From contig OW285187.1 of NCBI GenBank assembly GCA_935421135.1, positions 1 to 64,000 on the forward strand: 64,000 bases of DNA, read 5' to 3'. The position numbers were made by a program, and so were the translations under genes. The DNA comes from Bugulina stolonifera. Its lineage: Eukaryota; Bryozoa; Gymnolaemata; Cheilostomatida; Bugulidae. This document shows positions 62,801 through 64,000 of the stretch, piece after piece (position 1 is the stretch's first letter; every line of letters begins with the position of its first letter). Below the pieces are notes generated by a model, which had not been told where the DNA came from, searched no databases, and saw only the letters and a list, made by a program, of their open reading frames with translations.

Positions 62801-62903
62801 TAGCGTTACTCCATAGTGTCTACCATTCGTATTACTATAGTACAATGACATTATATCACATACATTTACTTATCTTATATTATCTTTCAGGGTAAAGAAC
62901 TGA
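9282..62903 (+). CDS. SKIC3: SKI complex scaffold subunit SKIC3 (TTC37), 31 coding exons
   Basis: The product is the TPR scaffold that holds the SKIC2 helicase and the WD40 subunit SKIC8 in the cytoplasmic SKI complex, which extracts mRNA from stalled ribosomes and feeds it to the exosome. Joining 31 exons gives 1,299 codons plus stop with matching phase at every junction. The protein is a chain of TPRs: one near residues 39-72, a run near 542-645 containing KWAWFRLG, NCWECL and APALKGLG, and another near 840-905 with QGWTNLA and MDLFRHTT. These blocks line up in order with human TTC37 (about 1,564 residues), which is why I am confident in the call. The match ends at roughly human residue 1,360-1,370, so the C-terminal TPRs are missing. 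The gene spans 53.6 kb, mostly tandem repeats inside introns. Confidence 0.93.
9482..9717 (+). CDS. SKIC3: SKIC3 exon 2 (residues 31-109)
   Basis: The acceptor is ctttag|gat and the donor actcaag|gtgagt. It encodes the first TPR, with SRALVFLGKAAEGLGKNQIA followed by LESYEKA and LPWQGL, matching the human AWVFIGVAAAEL and LAWQGL block. It ends in phase 2. Confidence 0.95.
9718..9770 (+). repeat. G-rich (gtgggtg)n patch after the exon 2 donor
   Basis: The donor gtgagt is followed directly by about 45 bases of gtgggtg/gtgagtg variants. It is short and irregular. Confidence 0.6.
10268..10307 (+). mobile_element. tRNA-derived SINE, 5' part (split copy 1)
   Basis: This fragment carries an A-box-like TGGCCTAGTGG and matches the head of the intact copy at 53255. 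A hAT-like MITE interrupts the element, and the rest resumes after it. Confidence 0.85.
10308..10905. mobile_element. hAT-like MITE inserted in the SINE
   Basis: The element starts CAGAGATG and ends CATCTCTG, a perfect 8-bp terminal inverted repeat. It is flanked by the 8-bp duplication CTTCCATG (10300-10307 and 10906-10913). An 8-bp duplication with a CAGAGATG-type end is typical of the hAT superfamily. The 598-bp interior has no transposase frame but is rich in aacttga/tcaagtt and actcgag motifs, resembling hAT subterminal repeats. Confidence 0.88.
10906..11121 (+). mobile_element. tRNA-derived SINE, 3' part (split copy 1)
   Basis: It resumes with the duplicated target then a B-box-like AAGTTCGATTCC and the body containing ttaggaagggcatcc, and finishes in a T run. 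Excluding the MITE and one target copy, the element is about 248 bp, like the second copy. Its T tail ends about 40 bp before exon 3. Confidence 0.85.
11164..11239 (+). CDS. SKIC3: SKIC3 exon 3 (residues 109-134)
   Basis: The acceptor is gtattgcag|c and the donor caagag|gtacaa. It encodes NEQKRRETRLKLCLHLLSEK and then YYDQE. It accepts phase 2 from exon 2 (ag+c gives Ser) and ends in phase 0. Confidence 0.88.
11248..11373 (+). repeat. AGT/AAT trinucleotide microsatellite, intron 3
   Basis: This is an uninterrupted mix of agt and aat triplets that begins 8 bases after the exon 3 donor. Open frames in it are low-complexity by-products. Confidence 0.95.
11786..11940 (+). repeat. 37-bp tandem repeat that includes the exon 4 acceptor
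   Basis: There are four units. Each ends ttattgtag and is followed by attt, the same bases that form the real acceptor and start of exon 4. AG dinucleotides fall at 11824, 11861, 11898 and 11935, exactly 37 apart. Use of an upstream copy would read att tag, an immediate stop. Confidence 0.95.
11936..12049 (+). CDS. SKIC3: SKIC3 exon 4 (residues 135-172)
   Basis: The acceptor is ttattgtag|attt and the donor accaag|gttaga. It encodes ICEQCEKLLSQFKEKTEEYK and a helix ending SNDSETK. The acceptor and the first exon bases are the last copy of a 37-bp tandem repeat. It is followed by the 17.8-kb intron 4. Confidence 0.88.
12090..28285 (+). repeat. 45-bp minisatellite, about 360 units, intron 4
   Basis: The unit begins tactgcttatcatagtacgg and continues ccaatatctatatctattat then aatag. 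Units differ only at a handful of positions (c/t in tat[ct]tattat, g/a before tac, cgg/tgg/cag, aatat/aatgt, gctt/gcat). I see one length variant, a 42-bp unit near 17350. Because 45 is divisible by three, four reading frames stay open for more than 5,300 codons; these are not genes. Higher-order duplications of several units are visible. Confidence 0.98.
28492..28832 (+). repeat. 23-bp tandem repeat, intron 4
   Basis: About 15 units of a motif containing gatacagtctacggtaacta, with ggatgc/gaatgc variants. Confidence 0.93.
28902..29019 (+). repeat. 28-bp tandem repeat, intron 4
   Basis: Four units containing aagtatattgtcatggtcat. The 29020-29897 remainder of intron 4 is AT-rich unique DNA with nothing recognisable. 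Confidence 0.92.
29898..29996 (+). CDS. SKIC3: SKIC3 exon 5 (residues 173-205)
   Basis: The acceptor is tgttacag|gat and the donor taccag|gtcagc. It encodes DALRRHCEVLWSTSEFSPDE followed by LHVWESYSALIYQ. Length is exactly 33 codons and phase 0 is kept at both ends. Similar HxEVLW wording occurs in vertebrate TTC37. Confidence 0.9.
30171..30285 (+). CDS. SKIC3: SKIC3 exon 6 (residues 206-244)
   Basis: The acceptor is cttatag|gct and the donor aggtttt|gtgagt. It encodes AENDLDSVLQRIQTLIVSYP and then DCPVFAQILAEIYCQLRF. It ends in phase 1. Confidence 0.9.
30345..30780 (+). repeat. 12-bp-type repeat (tactgactacta), intron 6
   Basis: Degenerate copies of tactgactactatc and tactgactactagc fill most of intron 6 up to about 55 bases before exon 7. 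Confidence 0.93.
30835..30960 (+). CDS. SKIC3: SKIC3 exon 7 (residues 244-286)
   Basis: The acceptor is atttgcag|gtgag and the donor ccaacag|gttagt. The exon itself starts with gtgagt, which mimics a donor. It encodes a split Cys, then ESQVYKGIDLTMLNPGHLSP and PVLALFNYILQDEP. It ends in phase 1. Confidence 0.88.
31150..31222 (-). other. tRNA-like sequence (possible SINE head or tRNA relic)
   Basis: On the - strand an A-box-like TAACTCAGTGG is followed about 45 bases later by a B-box-like GGCTTCAATTCCC, the spacing of an internal Pol III promoter. A convincing acceptor stem cannot be formed, so a functional tRNA is unlikely. It is not the same family as the SINE at 53255. Confidence 0.4.
31573..32028 (+). 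repeat. 28-bp tandem repeat, intron 7
   Basis: About 16 nearly identical units containing gaaagctaacctaacatcgg; only two or three substitutions are visible in the whole array. Confidence 0.96.
32226..32794 (+). repeat. 31-bp tandem repeat, intron 7
   Basis: About 18 units containing gttcattatctacagggtag, ending roughly 30 bases before exon 8. Confidence 0.95.
32828..32929 (+). CDS. SKIC3: SKIC3 exon 8 (residues 286-320)
   Basis: The acceptor is ttctgtag|cc and the donor gagaatg|gtatgt. It encodes APAPPSLRCCAYLVQAQLSI and then ETKSLKKAGEFLEN. The last exon bases and the donor form the first unit of the 27-bp array that fills intron 8. I chose the first donor because phase 1 fits exon 9; later copies up to about 33340 would keep the frame too. 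Confidence 0.85.
32917..39550 (+). repeat. 27-bp minisatellite spanning the exon 8 donor
   Basis: About 245 units containing tagagaatggtatgtattta, the first of which is the real end of exon 8 with its donor. Most later copies have agaata|gtatgt, some agaatg|gtatgt. The unit keeps exon 8's frame, reading GMYLDVLEN per unit, until a one-base insertion (tatggtattt) near 33340 leads to a stop at 33361-33363. The same insertion recurs near 33960, 35175, 36040, 36985, 37770, 38205 and 38340, showing that large blocks were duplicated as a whole. Confidence 0.97.
39735..39895 (+). repeat. Degenerate catgta/atgtaac repeat, intron 8
   Basis: Three or four imperfect copies of a segment with caccatgtatgtaacatgta precede exon 9. 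Confidence 0.75.
39946..40085 (+). CDS. SKIC3: SKIC3 exon 9 (residues 320-366)
   Basis: The acceptor is gcttacag|cg and the donor cagctg|gtaagt. It encodes ARKAVNDVMPCISLCTDIYR and then DMISELDISLNFKLCKYSEV with ITLCTQL. Its last 32 bases and donor are repeated about ten times in the next intron. The first donor is chosen because reading further meets a stop within a few codons. Confidence 0.88.
40054..40880 (+). repeat. 70-81-bp tandem repeat containing the end of exon 9 and its donor
   Basis: Eleven copies including the exonic one. Each ends gataactctgtgtactcagctg or close to it, followed by gtaagt (gtgagt in the last). Exonic ctctgaagtgat becomes ctctgtagtgat in the copies. Any downstream donor would insert an in-frame stop (tgt ata taa after the exon). 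Confidence 0.95.
40903..40986 (+). CDS. SKIC3: SKIC3 exon 10 (residues 367-394)
   Basis: The acceptor is attccttag|gaa and the donor gaggag|gtcagt. It encodes ERGRTEHGRRKLLVLSHIYV then GNLDKAEE, a TPR-like helix pair. Phase is 0 at both ends. Confidence 0.9.
41178..41266 (+). CDS. SKIC3: SKIC3 exon 11 (residues 395-424)
   Basis: The acceptor is tatttacag|ata and the donor tgattt|gtaagt. It encodes IIQGEVEDKDKSLWGYLMMK then KGLYKQAYD. It ends in phase 2. Confidence 0.88.
41336..41779. repeat. 15-bp repeat with internal inversions, intron 11
   Basis: The unit is ataagctacatgtac. Most copies point one way, but 41408-41488 and 41761-41778 hold the reverse complement gtacatgtagcttat. The unit core is nearly palindromic, so the region can fold extensively. 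Confidence 0.95.
41808..41890 (+). repeat. 20-bp tandem repeat, intron 11
   Basis: Four copies of cctctcaccacttacactga, the last degenerate. Confidence 0.85.
41941..42055 (+). CDS. SKIC3: SKIC3 exon 12 (residues 424-462)
   Basis: The acceptor is tgctttag|att and the donor ctgatg|gtcagt. It encodes LSAAIASSPTSPELNLWLGE then TCYLIPDRLREAAKYLLM. The LNLWLGE segment aligns with human AEIWLKYG. Confidence 0.92.
42252..42328 (+). CDS. SKIC3: SKIC3 exon 13 (residues 463-488)
   Basis: The acceptor is gtctctag|tcg and the donor cacaat|gtgagt. It encodes SAKLDPMNEQTFLFLGLYYN then KVGDT. It matches human AAKLNPQNAAAFKYLGHYY, a canonical TPR turn. It ends in phase 2. Confidence 0.94.
42405..43810 (+). 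repeat. 14-bp tandem repeat, intron 13
   Basis: About 100 copies of gtgttagtactgta with tcgt, gctg and tatta variants fill intron 13 almost to the exon 14 acceptor. Confidence 0.96.
43822..43974 (+). CDS. SKIC3: SKIC3 exon 14 (residues 488-539)
   Basis: The acceptor is gtgaacag|gaa and the donor ggcag|gtaggt. It encodes KGLKCIKKSYSLNPADDRIC then IAYVDQLMTEGSNEQAMDIL. It ends in phase 2 before exon 15. Confidence 0.92.
44253..44360 (+). CDS. SKIC3: SKIC3 exon 15 (residues 539-575)
   Basis: The acceptor is ttttatag|ctg and the donor gacag|gtgggt. It encodes CKWAWFRLGNLRVQEGSYTE then AVNCFQQALRADSKD, one whole TPR and one of the best matches to human TTC37 (KWAWLRRG, ALRADPKD). A donor-adjacent segment of about 34 bp is duplicated once in the intron. 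Confidence 0.96.
44361..44430 (+). repeat. 34-bp duplication beginning at the exon 15 donor
   Basis: Two copies of the segment beginning gtgggtgcaggtgtcatggt, the first starting exactly at the donor. The second is preceded by tgcag, imitating the exon end acag. Confidence 0.88.
44551..44635 (+). CDS. SKIC3: SKIC3 exon 16 (residues 575-603)
   Basis: The acceptor is cttgttag|caac and the donor ctggag|gtgcgt. It encodes NCWECLADSYVKRGSYTSAI then SAFEKSLE. Human TTC37 has [20 protein letters not shown] here. Confidence 0.96.
44650..45056 (+). repeat. CTA/CTG-type trinucleotide region, intron 16
   Basis: A long mixture of act, gct and acc triplets, including a pure (gct)n run near 44757-44800. 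Poly-Ala/Thr/Val open frames on both strands are by-products. Confidence 0.95.
45184..45316 (+). CDS. SKIC3: SKIC3 exon 17 (residues 604-648)
   Basis: The acceptor is ctgtgacag|att and the donor tgaaag|gtgaga. It encodes IHPDSVYSKYQIALTKYRLG, LYEESLEHFLDLHAVRPDYA and PALK. The end plus exon 18 recreates the conserved PALKGLG. It ends in phase 1. Confidence 0.96.
45335..45590 (+). repeat. About 26-bp repeat (caggtgttcactgtaatac), intron 17
   Basis: Eight or nine degenerate copies with insertions such as aggactgtgttcac. Confidence 0.85.
45673..45775 (+). CDS. SKIC3: SKIC3 exon 18 (residues 648-682)
   Basis: The acceptor is attctgtag|gg and the donor cactaa|gtatgt. It encodes LGDVHLCIAKEGLKNSVMGK then AVRNINSALLYLT. 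The last exon bases plus the donor are the first copy of the 33-bp array in intron 18. It ends in phase 2. Confidence 0.92.
45765..46999 (+). repeat. 33-bp repeat spanning the exon 18 donor
   Basis: About 38 units. Each contains atatcttactaagtatgtat, equivalent to the exon's tatctcactaa followed by its donor gtatgt. Several units keep the exonic c (ctcactaag). Reading on in the exon frame meets taa within ten codons. Confidence 0.95.
47000..48474 (+). repeat. 40-bp repeat ending in the exon 19 acceptor
   Basis: About 37 units containing gttactattatactaagtgt. The last one loses a base to give ttatactag, which is the acceptor of exon 19. Blocks of several units recur, such as those with catgcat and gtgtgt variants. 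Confidence 0.95.
48475..48564 (+). CDS. SKIC3: SKIC3 exon 19 (residues 682-712)
   Basis: The acceptor is ttatactag|ggc and the donor attgcaa|gtgaga. It encodes AAVMRPDLNCVWKSLGDTLT then LTFNLPADC, matching human RADVSCLWKLAGDACT. The acceptor derives from the last unit of the 40-bp array. Confidence 0.93.
48592..49690 (+). repeat. 33-bp tandem repeat, intron 19
   Basis: About 33 units containing ctatcatctatactatcagt. All three forward frames are open for long stretches because 33 is divisible by three. Confidence 0.96.
49717..49812 (+). CDS. SKIC3: SKIC3 exon 20 (residues 712-744)
   Basis: The acceptor is gtttcag|gta and the donor gcagctag|gtaact. It encodes YLCPSVLTQNSPTTTTESVD then IDRATALLIAA, a less conserved linker with a Thr run. 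It ends in phase 2 and joins exon 21 as AARCY, equivalent to human GGRCY. Confidence 0.88.
49813..50500. other. Intron 20, unique AT-rich part
   Basis: I see no repeat, exon or element here. A 70-codon open frame on the - strand (50172-50384) has no recognisable feature. Confidence 0.5.
50501..50880 (+). repeat. 12-bp repeat (tatggtgctatg), intron 20
   Basis: About 26 perfect units, then four degenerate ones with gattgc/gatgct. Its perfection suggests recent expansion. Confidence 0.97.
50881..51320. other. Intron 20, unique segment with a B-box-like motif
   Basis: The sequence is non-repetitive. At about 51246-51262 ccttgggttcaaaccgc resembles a tRNA B box, so a decayed SINE is possible but no A box or copy confirms it. 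Confidence 0.3.
51321..51764 (+). repeat. 87-bp tandem repeat, intron 20
   Basis: Five copies of a unit containing gatttatatgatacaatgga and aagtaatgatagccaaagaa. Substitutions are few. Confidence 0.95.
51880..52165 (+). repeat. 15-bp repeat (gtgtagcatagcata), intron 20
   Basis: A degenerate left half followed by about nine regular units, ending about 65 bases before exon 21. Confidence 0.93.
52233..52453 (+). CDS. SKIC3: SKIC3 exon 21 (residues 744-818)
   Basis: The acceptor is atgctgtag|atg and the donor cagccag|gttggt. It encodes CYSQCTHLNADNAHAWHDLA, VSYFYQSK and, after a basic stretch, CCLKSISLDVNIVEPYTCLG. It follows human NTWCDLGINYYRQ and LKKAVRLDSNN. It ends in phase 1. Confidence 0.94.
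52470..52620. repeat. Palindromic AT repeat (catatcata/tatgatatg), intron 21
   Basis: Alternating atgatatg and catatcat segments can pair with each other. Confidence 0.8.
52693..52754 (+). CDS. SKIC3: SKIC3 exon 22 (residues 818-838)
   Basis: The acceptor is ccatgtag|gta and the donor caaaac|gtaagt. It encodes IFDPLAAQHYLIVSVERDQN, equivalent to human ALAQHCFIKSIQSEQ. It ends in phase 0. Confidence 0.94.
52871..53071 (+). CDS. SKIC3: SKIC3 exon 23 (residues 839-905)
   Basis: The acceptor is gcctgtag|aat and the donor cgtaat|gtaaga. It encodes NVQGWTNLATLYLMQGDVTL, AHEVLKIAQSADPKYTECWT and an end with MDLFRHTTDL. This is the best-conserved exon: human has AVAWTNLGVLYL, CWIGQALIAE and MDLFRHTTEL. 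Confidence 0.97.
53084..53254 (+). repeat. 21-bp repeat (caatgtaatatatataata), intron 23
   Basis: Eight units starting 12 bases after the exon 23 donor. The unit's aatgtaatat echoes the donor context taatgtaagat. Confidence 0.92.
53255..53503 (+). mobile_element. tRNA-derived SINE, intact copy 2
   Basis: The head has an A-box-like TGGCCTAGTGG and a B-box-like GGTTTGATTCC at tRNA spacing. The body holds ttaggaagggcatct and the tail ends in a T run. It is flanked by a 15-bp near-perfect duplication, acaatgtgatataag (53240-53254) and acaatgtaatataag (53504-53518). The body aligns along its length with the split copy at 10268-11121. Confidence 0.9.
53690..54870 (+). repeat. About 34-bp repeat (ttatataatatgcagtctag), intron 23
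   Basis: About 36 units in two versions, tctagatatatact and tctctatatatact, arranged in recurring multi-unit blocks. Confidence 0.95.
54940..55205 (+). repeat. About 58-bp repeat, intron 23
   Basis: Five units containing gcataccatctctaattggt and gctagtattcaccatataaa. A (tc)n run then leads into the exon 24 acceptor. Confidence 0.9.
55234..55378 (+). CDS. SKIC3: SKIC3 exon 24 (residues 906-954)
   Basis: A (tc)n run followed by tgcag gives a strong acceptor; the donor is ggtcg|gtacgt. It encodes PESVMGYAHWVLKTLLSHKD then a linker ending CHSLGQVV, matching human ALGYAYWVCTTL. It ends in phase 1. Confidence 0.93.
55505..55661 (+). CDS. SKIC3: SKIC3 exon 25 (residues 954-1006)
   Basis: The acceptor is tttaacag|ac and the donor ctctg|gtatgt. 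It encodes LKPEALYLNAYGLLLERLGL, YKMAAKALARCVGAADDDNR and DIYRSNLARVL. The last codon is split as tg| and completes to Cys in exon 26. Confidence 0.93.
55662..56985. other. Intron 25, mostly unique, with a hairpin
   Basis: Apart from the hairpin at 56170-56266 this is unique DNA. 55770-55990 is less AT-rich and may be an old element, but I recognise no ends. No exon is needed here because exons 25 and 26 join in phase. Confidence 0.5.
56170..56266. repeat. Perfect 47-bp inverted repeat with 3-base loop
   Basis: Bases 56170-56216 are exactly complementary to 56220-56266, with loop ggt. Imperfect pairing continues outward (gatgcacatac against gcgtgtgcgtc) for perhaps 100 bp more per side, suggesting a palindromic MITE whose centre has been kept identical. 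Confidence 0.95.
56985..57157 (+). repeat. About 46-bp tandem repeat, intron 25
   Basis: Four copies containing ctagtcagctgtaaatctac followed by ccag. The ccag ends look like acceptors but are about 100 bases before the real one at 57251. Confidence 0.93.
57252..57376 (+). CDS. SKIC3: SKIC3 exon 26 (residues 1006-1048)
   Basis: The acceptor is gttgttttag|ttgg and the donor ttcaga|gtaagt. Joined to exon 25 it reads ARVLCWSGELNGSLYHLGEI, paralleling human GRLLCSTGEYDKAIQAF, which settles the junction. It continues CTPSVHDTALWALVYYKSAM then YDQSFQ. It ends in phase 1. Confidence 0.92.
57540..57663 (+). CDS. SKIC3: SKIC3 exon 27 (residues 1048-1089)
   Basis: The acceptor is gtgtacag|aat and the donor cagtg|gtgtgt. 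It encodes YSELLKLIADEEIKSHVYAA then LGMVSVKRDDADSAKTFFFQ, parallel to human [20 protein letters not shown]. It ends in phase 2. Confidence 0.92.
57745..58035 (+). repeat. 28-bp tandem repeat, intron 27
   Basis: About ten units containing gtgagaacacttgcttatag. Units alternate between gttgtc and gtagtc. Confidence 0.95.
58125..58300 (+). repeat. AT-rich repeat (atacaatattatagtac), intron 27
   Basis: Irregular copies of acaatacaatattata and acgatacaatattaaaca. Confidence 0.8.
58356..58530 (+). CDS. SKIC3: SKIC3 exon 28 (residues 1089-1147)
   Basis: The acceptor is attgacag|cta and the donor ctcagg|gtaggt. It encodes YQCAAPSVYGLAALCSFALL, TGEGQLAVAALTELLNCADS and an end SSYMHVLR. The last ~17 bases plus donor start the array in intron 28. 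It ends in phase 0. Confidence 0.92.
58514..58975 (+). repeat. About 31-bp repeat spanning the exon 28 donor
   Basis: About 15 units. The first is exonic acatgcacgtactcagg plus donor gtaggtatag; later units read acatgtgcacactcaagg or similar plus gtaggtatag. Reading on in the exon frame reaches tag near 58600. Confidence 0.93.
59061..59304 (+). CDS. SKIC3: SKIC3 exon 29 (residues 1148-1229)
   Basis: The acceptor is acatgtag|ggc and the donor acccag|gtaata. It encodes GEFHSARNELLKSIRCYPLD, QQLHNQLLVLSLTHLPDCRE and a segment ending QKSAHMYP. Its last bases plus donor are repeated in frame in intron 29. It ends in phase 1. Confidence 0.9.
59290..59403 (+). repeat. 24-bp repeat spanning the exon 29 donor
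   Basis: The exon end catgtacccag with donor gta is followed by four further copies containing gtagtactattcatatgtac and ccag or a close variant. The frame stays open, adding eight residues per unit (STIHMYPG), and each copy keeps phase 1. Confidence 0.93.
59445..59646 (+). CDS. SKIC3: SKIC3 exon 30 (residues 1229-1296)
   Basis: The acceptor is tcactacag|gca and the donor gcccacag|gtaaaa. It encodes KHSNWLLLMCTVYAVLNSHD then an acidic and threonine-rich loop and SLLQWMRDWLAH, comparable with human NQSLEKWSLSQ. Without splicing, translation would end at once (cac agg taa at 59647-59649), giving nearly the same C-terminus. Confidence 0.85.
59655..61125 (+). repeat. 19-23-bp repeat (agcacagtataatactagt), intron 30
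   Basis: About 70 units differing mainly in gtgtag versus gtctag and aatact versus aatatact, with multi-unit blocks repeated. Confidence 0.96.
61260..61737 (+). repeat. 12-bp G-rich repeat (ggtggttaggtg), intron 30
   Basis: About 40 degenerate units. The + strand carries only G runs of two to four. Confidence 0.93.
61802..62802. mobile_element. hAT-like non-autonomous element, 1,001 bp
   Basis: The ends are tagtgctg and cagcacta, a perfect 8-bp inverted repeat, followed inward by weaker similarity (cggt.tt). A perfect 8-bp target duplication gcgttact flanks it at 61794-61801 and 62803-62810. No transposase is present. The interior holds three diverged copies, spaced about 190-215 bp, of a module with aaaatggc.gcca, ttataatt[ct]gatg.catcctt and cttagct.cagcca, plus a fourth partial start near 62601. 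Confidence 0.9.
62891..62903 (+). CDS. SKIC3: SKIC3 exon 31, coding part (residues 1296-1299 and stop)
   Basis: After the acceptor tatctttcag the frame reads R-V-K-N-stop. The exon is called on a good polypyrimidine tract and correct phase only, as there is nothing to compare with the human protein. The alternative is that exon 30 is terminal and stops at 59649. Confidence 0.5.
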
Positions 62904-63581
62904 GTATATAATATGTCAGGATGTCAACCCAAGTTCTGACCGACCTGCACCAGTAACTCTCAATTATTACACAATATTACATGTTAGCTAGTTATAATAT
63001 AGTTCTACTTTATACATAAGTTAGAGTATAATGTTATGGTACATAATGTGCATGTAGACTATCTATCTCATTATCCTATTGGTTGAATACCGTATGAACT
63101 GCTGTGGCAGTGCAAACCAATGACCTCTATAACAGGTTGTTATGCCCTGCTACTCCTCATCTTATTCTCCTCATAGTTATAGGGTTTTAGTGCCAATATT
63201 ATATGCAGCACAGTTACAGTGATTATAATATGCTATACTCATGCAATATTATACAGCACCAGTTACATAATATTGTATAAATTATAATATTTTTTAAGTT
63301 TCCAGCGAAATTTTATTAACACAATGGGAAAATGTTATGGTTGCCAAGCTAATACAATATGCACACTAGTATGTATGGATTATGTAATACATAGAGACAT
63401 ATTAATAACGACTATTTTCATATAAGAATTGTTTGCTCTTCCTGTAAGGAGAAACAACTTCTAATAATCACCAGAAACACTAAACATCTGGTAAAGTATG
63501 TTTAAAACCGAAAGTGTAAATTCTACAGCTAGAGTGCAGCTAGTATCCTGATATTGGTGACCTGTGAGTAAACACTTAGTT
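62904..63581. other. Probable SKIC3 3' UTR and convergent intergenic DNA
   Basis: I find no AATAAA on the + strand after the SKIC3 stop. On the - strand AATAAA lies at 63317-63312, about 265 bases past the stop of the convergent gene and a good candidate for its polyadenylation signal. Confidence 0.45.
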
Positions 63582-64000
63582 TTAGTACATGAGGGTATTT
63601 CTAGCATGTGAAGGTAAAGAGTGATGTTTCATCCAATCATCGGAAGAGGCAGCGGAAGAGGCAGCGGGAGTAGGGCCGTACACGGCCCCATCAGATCTCA
63701 TAGGATCAGATGAGTGATGCGGCTGTGCATACTGGGATCCATAGCTAGCTTGCTGACTAAGAGGTCTGTGGTGTGGAGGAGTCATGTCTCTTTCAAACGA
63801 AGATCTGGAGCCCCTCTCCTCGGGGCGTGACCCTTCAATGGATAACCTATCGTAGTGATCCACTGCCGGTCTGTCCAGATCATTGAGTTCACTGCTCTTA
63901 CGGTGTGACCTTGAGCTTGACCTCCTTCTAAATAACTTCCGTAAACTCCCACCCAACTTTCTTTTTAAAGTCAGCTCACCCATAGATGTGTCAGATTGAC
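63582..64000 (-). CDS. Unidentified serine-rich protein, C-terminal fragment
   Basis: The frame is open from the window edge to a TAA at 63584-63582. It encodes at least 138 residues, with a Met at 63983 that may be internal because QSDTS precedes it in frame. A basic stretch (RKLFRRRSSSRSHRK) is followed by an acidic and Ser/Pro/His/Gln-rich tail ending in ARNTLMY. The composition suggests a disordered cytoplasmic tail. I do not recognise the family. Base composition is much less AT-rich than its surroundings and no tandem repeats interrupt it, which supports real coding sequence. Confidence 0.7.
   Translation of the reverse strand, partial: QSDTSMGELTLKRKLGGSLRKLFRRRSSSRSHRKSSELNDLDRPAVDHYDRLSIEGSRPEERGSRSSFERDMTPPHHRPLSQQASYGSQYAQPHHSSDPMRSDGAVYGPTPAASSAASSDDWMKHHSLPSHARNTLMY

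Overview
The window looks like the left end of a metazoan chromosome. It opens with about 3.07 kb of (CCCCAAA)n/(CCCCAGA)n, C-rich on the + strand as expected where the G-rich strand (TTTGGGG) runs outward to the end. The gene behind it is intron-rich and clearly animal-like: it can be followed exon by exon against vertebrate SKIC3/TTC37. tRNA-derived SINEs and hAT-like MITEs are present. Species cannot be named from sequence; an invertebrate, perhaps a sponge, is my guess. A TTTGGGG heptamer would be unusual for an animal, where TTAGGG is the common unit.

Layout. 1-3071: telomere-like tract. 3072-9281: gene-poor subtelomeric DNA holding a large imperfect inverted repeat (arms of about 1.26 kb). 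9282-62903: one gene on the + strand, the SKI-complex scaffold SKIC3 (TTC37), which I resolve into 31 coding exons, 3,900 nt including stop, 1,299 residues, with a reading frame that stays continuous across every junction. 62904-63581: probable 3' UTR and intergenic DNA. 63582-64000: C-terminal part of an unidentified serine-rich protein on the - strand, convergent with SKIC3 and cut by the window edge.

The exons are small (13-244 nt) but almost every intron of any length is filled by a different tandem repeat. By my tally about 38 kb of the 53.6 kb gene is tandem repeat. The largest is a 45-bp array of about 360 units (16.2 kb) in intron 4; the next is a 27-bp array of about 245 units (6.6 kb) in intron 8. 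The ORFs of more than 5,000 codons in these arrays are artefacts of unit lengths divisible by three.

The most interesting signal is that several arrays appear to have been seeded at exon-intron boundaries. The repeat unit contains the last bases of the exon plus the 5' splice site (introns 8, 9, 18, 28, 29) or the 3' splice site plus the first exon bases (intron 3; an array also runs into the acceptor of intron 18). This lays out rows of duplicate splice sites. In introns 8 and 29 the units are 27 and 24 bp and stay open in the exon's frame, so a choice among donors could in principle add 9- or 8-residue blocks without breaking the frame. A second point is that the predicted protein ends about 200 residues before the human one.
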